64,000 nucleotides of DNA, from NCBI RefSeq assembly GCF_000208865.1, contig NC_018390.1:5288270-5352269 (forward strand), read 5' to 3'. Source of the DNA: Neospora caninum Liverpool (Eukaryota > Apicomplexa > Conoidasida > Eucoccidiorida > Sarcocystidae). The position numbers and the translations under genes were made by a program. This document shows positions 60,870 to 64,000 of the stretch, in pieces; position 1 is the stretch's first letter, and each line of letters opens with the position of its first letter. The notes beneath the pieces are model-generated. The model saw nothing but the letters and a program-made list of their open reading frames with translations. It was not told the DNA's origin and searched no databases.

Positions 60870-61085
60870 AGGTACATATAATATGGCAAATGGTTCCGAG
60901 AATACCTTACATCATGTACCTTTGCATTGCTCGAAGTTATACAGCTTGAGGGCAAGTGTGTACCCAGCGAGCTATAAATACTCTGATTACAGAATCCCAA
61001 GATAGCACCGACAATGATATGACTGAAATGTATACCAGTAATTATAAATAGACCAGTACCAAATGCCGGATTTTTAAGGAGGAGA
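60870..61085 (-). pseudogene. cox3: Nuclear mitochondrial insertion (NUMT): cox3 fragment
   Basis: The minus strand encodes NPAFGTGLFIITGIHFSHII followed by VGAILGF and NQSIYSS. The GIHFSHIIVGAI block is the membrane-helix signature of cytochrome c oxidase subunit III (HxxHxxxG). The surrounding DNA is AT-richer than the nuclear genes. The clear match covers about 60950-61080; similarity fades towards 60870. There is no start, no full length and no nuclear gene structure, so this is a non-functional copy of mitochondrial DNA. Nuclear copies of mitochondrial fragments are known to be very frequent in Toxoplasma and its relatives. Confidence 0.75.
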
Positions 61086-61868
61086 TGGTGACTTCTTTGT
61101 ACGAAGCAAAATTGGGGGTGGAGAATCTCGACGAATCGGATTTGTTTCCACGTTCCACGTGTGGGCGAGCACACTACTCATTCAACAGAAGTGTCTTAGA
61201 GTGGCACAACTCAAGCGGGCGTCACATAACAGGGTGTGTCATCGAGCGAGAATGTTCGTCCCCCCGGAGCCGGATAGCCACTAGATGCTTGCGCTGTAAC
61301 TCGCCCGTCACTCTCTTAGTCAATAACGACGGAGTTGAAGAAAGCGAAGCTCCTGCTTTGAAGATAATTGAAAAAGCCATGTACTATCATGTTAAAACTG
61401 CATTTGCTTTTTTTCTCAGGAGGTTTCATTCTGGGACCGTTCCGTTCATTCCGGCTTTGAGCCCCTTGCCAGTCGTTCTCAGTGTCGTCTTCGGCTGAAG
61501 CTGCCAGGGAAGTTGCACGAAAGATCAAAGTGTCTTCTCTCCTATGAAATAACCATATCAATGGCCGATAAATAGTCTCGTTTTTCCATTAATTTTTTTG
61601 AAGGTTCCCCGGTATTAACTCTCTATCAGAGGGAACCGCGCCCGTGTGGACGGACCGTGGGCCTCGCTAGGGGGCAAGACACACCAGAATGTACTAGTAT
61701 GTGTATCGTACGATAATTCGCGTTTACGAAGTTTTAGCTTGTCCTTCGAGGAAACCGGATGTGCTGACAGACACAAGACGTCTACGAAACCGATATAGAT
61801 TTGATGGCTTCCCGAATCGTAACCGGAGACAAAGGGAATTTCTTGTTCTCCCCCTGTACTGTTGAAAA
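61086..61868. promoter_or_regulatory. 5' flank of the secreted-protein gene, next to the NUMT
   Basis: About 780 bp between the cox3 fragment and the ATG at 61869. Short frames only. The promoter and 5' UTR of the right-edge gene should be here. Confidence 0.4.
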
Positions 61869-64000
61869 ATGAGGAGTCTGCTTGTCTTGCCGTTGACCCT
61901 GGCGGCGTCCTTTGTTCGAATCTCATCGCTGCCCTGCTTCACTGAAGCCGCCGCTCCCAATGACAGTCCAGGTGCTGCCTCTCCATGGGAAATTGGAGGA
62001 GACTTCGATTACCGTCCCGTGCAAGTCATCGCAGGCACGTTGCCATTTATTCTGAGAACCACGATTATTGAACCTCCGGAGGCGACGGTGGCTGCTGTGG
62101 CGATCAAGAAAACCCTGAAGAGGGAGGCTGTGGCAAAAAAAAGGAAGCAATGGTTTCAGGGCTTGAAAAACCTTATTTTCCGCCTCCCATTTCAAAAGTT
62201 GAGGGTGAGGATATCTTGCCATTTCACGCATGCTTCGGCACGGGAACGCAGCAACGGAGCGGTAGAGGATAGAGGGCCCGCTCTGTGAAGCAACGCAACG
62301 AAAAGCCGTTGCCATTTTCTCTTCGGCATACCCACGGAGAGATTTGAGAGTGTGTGCTCTAGGGAACATTTGCGGACTATGCTTGAGCCTTCTGAAGTAG
62401 CGAGACAAGCCGCAACTGTTCAGGTTCTTCATACGTTGGTACTTCTTCGTGCTCTACTCATTCAGATGCCCTGTTATGCTTTCATACCGTGAATATCCTT
62501 CTTGCAGAGGAAATTAACTAGGCGACTGGATGTGTACAAAGGCGCGCAAGACTCCTTTAAGGCGTTAATGGGCCGCGGAGTGACGAGGGCTGCACTGGGA
62601 GGCTACTATGGTTTCGGTGGCCTTTTGAGCGCTATTGCCTTGCCTTTCCGTGCAATCGCATACACCGTGGCTAGCGGCTTCAGCGCCCTCGTCGACTCCC
62701 CTCAGCGGTTTCACAGCGTCCGGATGGCATTGCTGCGAACAGAGAAGGAAGAGGCACGAAGATTTTTGAATGCGGAGGCCAAGCAAACACAGCAAAGCCA
62801 GCGAGTGGTGAATCTGATCGAGAAACTGTCAACCGGTACGCGCGCGCGTCTGACGATGCCTGACTGGCAGCAGACATGGAAAGGGTCATCAATGCAGTAA
62901 TGTGATTTGGCGGGTCAGCCACGTTCTGACAGGCAGTCGCTGCACATGCGTCCTGGCTGCCCTCACTGGGTTCCATTTGCATGACTGTGTTTGGCACGCA
63001 GCCCCCAGTCAAACTTCATCACGGCCATTTAGCTGCATTTCGCCTGTACTTGCCATCCACAGCGATCCTCATACAGGTGATTCCGCCTGAAGAGTTGCGC
63101 ATTGACCTGAGCGTGACCGACCTGCAATCTATGCGGGATCAAGTGTCCCAACTCTACCGACGGTTTAAGGAGGACGTGAAGCCAAACAAGATTCTACGTG
63201 CCATGTCACAAGGAGTGACAACCCCTTCCTTTTTGGGCCGCGTCCGGCAACGCTTCAGTTACCGACGGACCGTACTAAAGAATGCAGATGCGCATCTGTT
63301 TACCGCATTCGTGAACGCCGTGAACCAAGTGTCCCTTGTAACCGATGAGAACACGCAAGGCTTAAACTCACGAACTGAAAGTGCAGCGGCACTGATTGAC
63401 CTGTTTTTCCAGTTGTGTAAGTGCCAAGACTCCTTCAGTCATGCTTCGCTCAGCTTACAGTAGCGCTGTGCGCTTATACTATTATCAGCGTGCGTCCGAA
63501 CACACCGTGGTACTCTTCCGGCTGCCATCCGCCCCTTCGTTAGATTCATTTCATAGGGCTCCAGGTACTCTGCCAGCGGACACGTTTCCCCCAATTCCGG
63601 CGACTGCGATATCGAGGTCTTTTGTTTGACAGCCAAAAAAGTGATGCACACTCTCTGGCTCCATGGCTGCGGGGCTGGCGCCGATGATTCACCTCCCTCC
63701 CCAGTGGACCGCTTACGGCAGCTAAAAGCGTTGTATCTTTCAATATCCTACCGGTCTTCACGTTTGCTGGGAAACTATAGTCGTTAACACTGTCGTTTAG
63801 AATAGGCGTAGCACCCAGTAAGGCGTGAAGTCCAACTTCTTTGAAAACGGCTCCTCTGCTTGTCCCTGTTTTGTTCGTTAGGTGACCAAGAAGACAAGGG
63901 AATGATGCGAGCTACAGAGCTGTTTCTACGCGTGAATCAGAAATACCTTGAAGCGGAGTCAATTGCTCAAATCTCGTCCTCGCTGGCATCTACCGTCATT
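61869..64000 (+). CDS. Secreted helical protein, at least four exons (runs off right edge)
   Basis: Exons 61869-62204, 62508-62835, 63063-63416 and 63882 onward; every junction keeps frame and has GT-AG ends (LR|RKLT, ST|A-ILIQ, QL|C-DQED). 379 codons lie in the window. Residues 1-27 (MRSLLVLPLTLAASFVRISS...) are a signal peptide. A basic segment follows (KKTLKREAVAKKRKQW). Exon 2 holds a glycine-rich, moderately hydrophobic stretch (ALGGYYGFGGLLSAIALPF...) near residues 139-172, possibly an amphipathic or membrane-associated helix, then charged helices (LLRTEKEEARRFLNAEAK). Exon 3 is helical, with LRIDLSVTDLQSMRDQVSQLYRRF. The family is not recognised. The arrangement resembles dense-granule-type proteins that enter the vacuole and contact membranes, but this is inference. 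Confidence 0.75.

Noticed and set aside
62508..62535. Host-export/processing motif (RRLxE-type) at the start of exon 2 of the secreted protein
   Set aside because: The sequence reads TRRLDV; the required acidic residue is not at the right position.
1..64000. CRISPR arrays, bacterial operons, prophage or insertion sequences
   Set aside because: No spaced direct repeats of CRISPR type, no transposase frames, and all recognisable genes have eukaryotic introns.

Overview
This window is nuclear DNA from a tissue-cyst-forming coccidian (Apicomplexa, Sarcocystidae: the Toxoplasma/Hammondia/Neospora group). The reasons are multi-exon genes with short GT-AG introns, GC-rich coding sequence with very long Ser/Ala/Pro-rich extensions, CT-rich and TA/TG microsatellites in introns, TGCATGCA octamers, and a nuclear fragment of an apicomplexan-type mitochondrial cox3 gene. 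The species cannot be fixed from the sequence alone. Exon coordinates below were derived by hand from homology, splice signals and reading-phase bookkeeping.

Layout. (1) 1-1005, minus: start of a large low-complexity protein that runs off the left edge. (2) 1917-5907: a near-identical ~2 kb tandem duplication whose second copy holds a 100-N assembly gap. (3) ~6886-16363 (or 16721), plus: a ~15-exon orthologue of ASCC2, the CUE-domain ubiquitin-binding subunit of the ASCC/RQT complex. (4) 18167-20341, minus: a six-exon, 250-residue short-chain dehydrogenase/reductase (SDR), divergent from (5) 21679-21927, plus: an 82-residue secreted Lys-rich protein. (6) 23488-29838, plus: a six-exon bromodomain protein of 1259 residues. 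(7) 32755-35710, plus: isoprenylcysteine carboxyl methyltransferase (ICMT) with a large coccidian-specific N-terminal extension. (8) 40473-46918, plus: a Ser/Thr protein kinase with an ~1100-residue N-terminal extension and a Cys-rich insert inside the catalytic domain. (9) 53520-57365, minus: a two-exon BSD-domain protein. (10) ~60870-61085: a nuclear cox3 fragment. (11) 61869 to the right edge, plus: a secreted helical protein, at least four exons.

These are independent housekeeping and parasite-specific genes, each with its own promoter; there is no operon-like logic. Functions covered are ribosome-collision/alkylation repair (ASCC2), chromatin reading (bromodomain), prenyl-protein maturation (ICMT), signalling (kinase) and two likely secreted effectors or structural proteins. 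The long intergenic stretches (35.7-40.5, 46.9-53.5 and 57.4-61.8 kb) gave no gene that could be supported.

The observations most worth a second look are the cysteine-rich kinase insert, the SDR that lacks the usual catalytic Tyr, the duplicated block next to an assembly gap, and the cox3 insertion just upstream of a secreted-protein gene.
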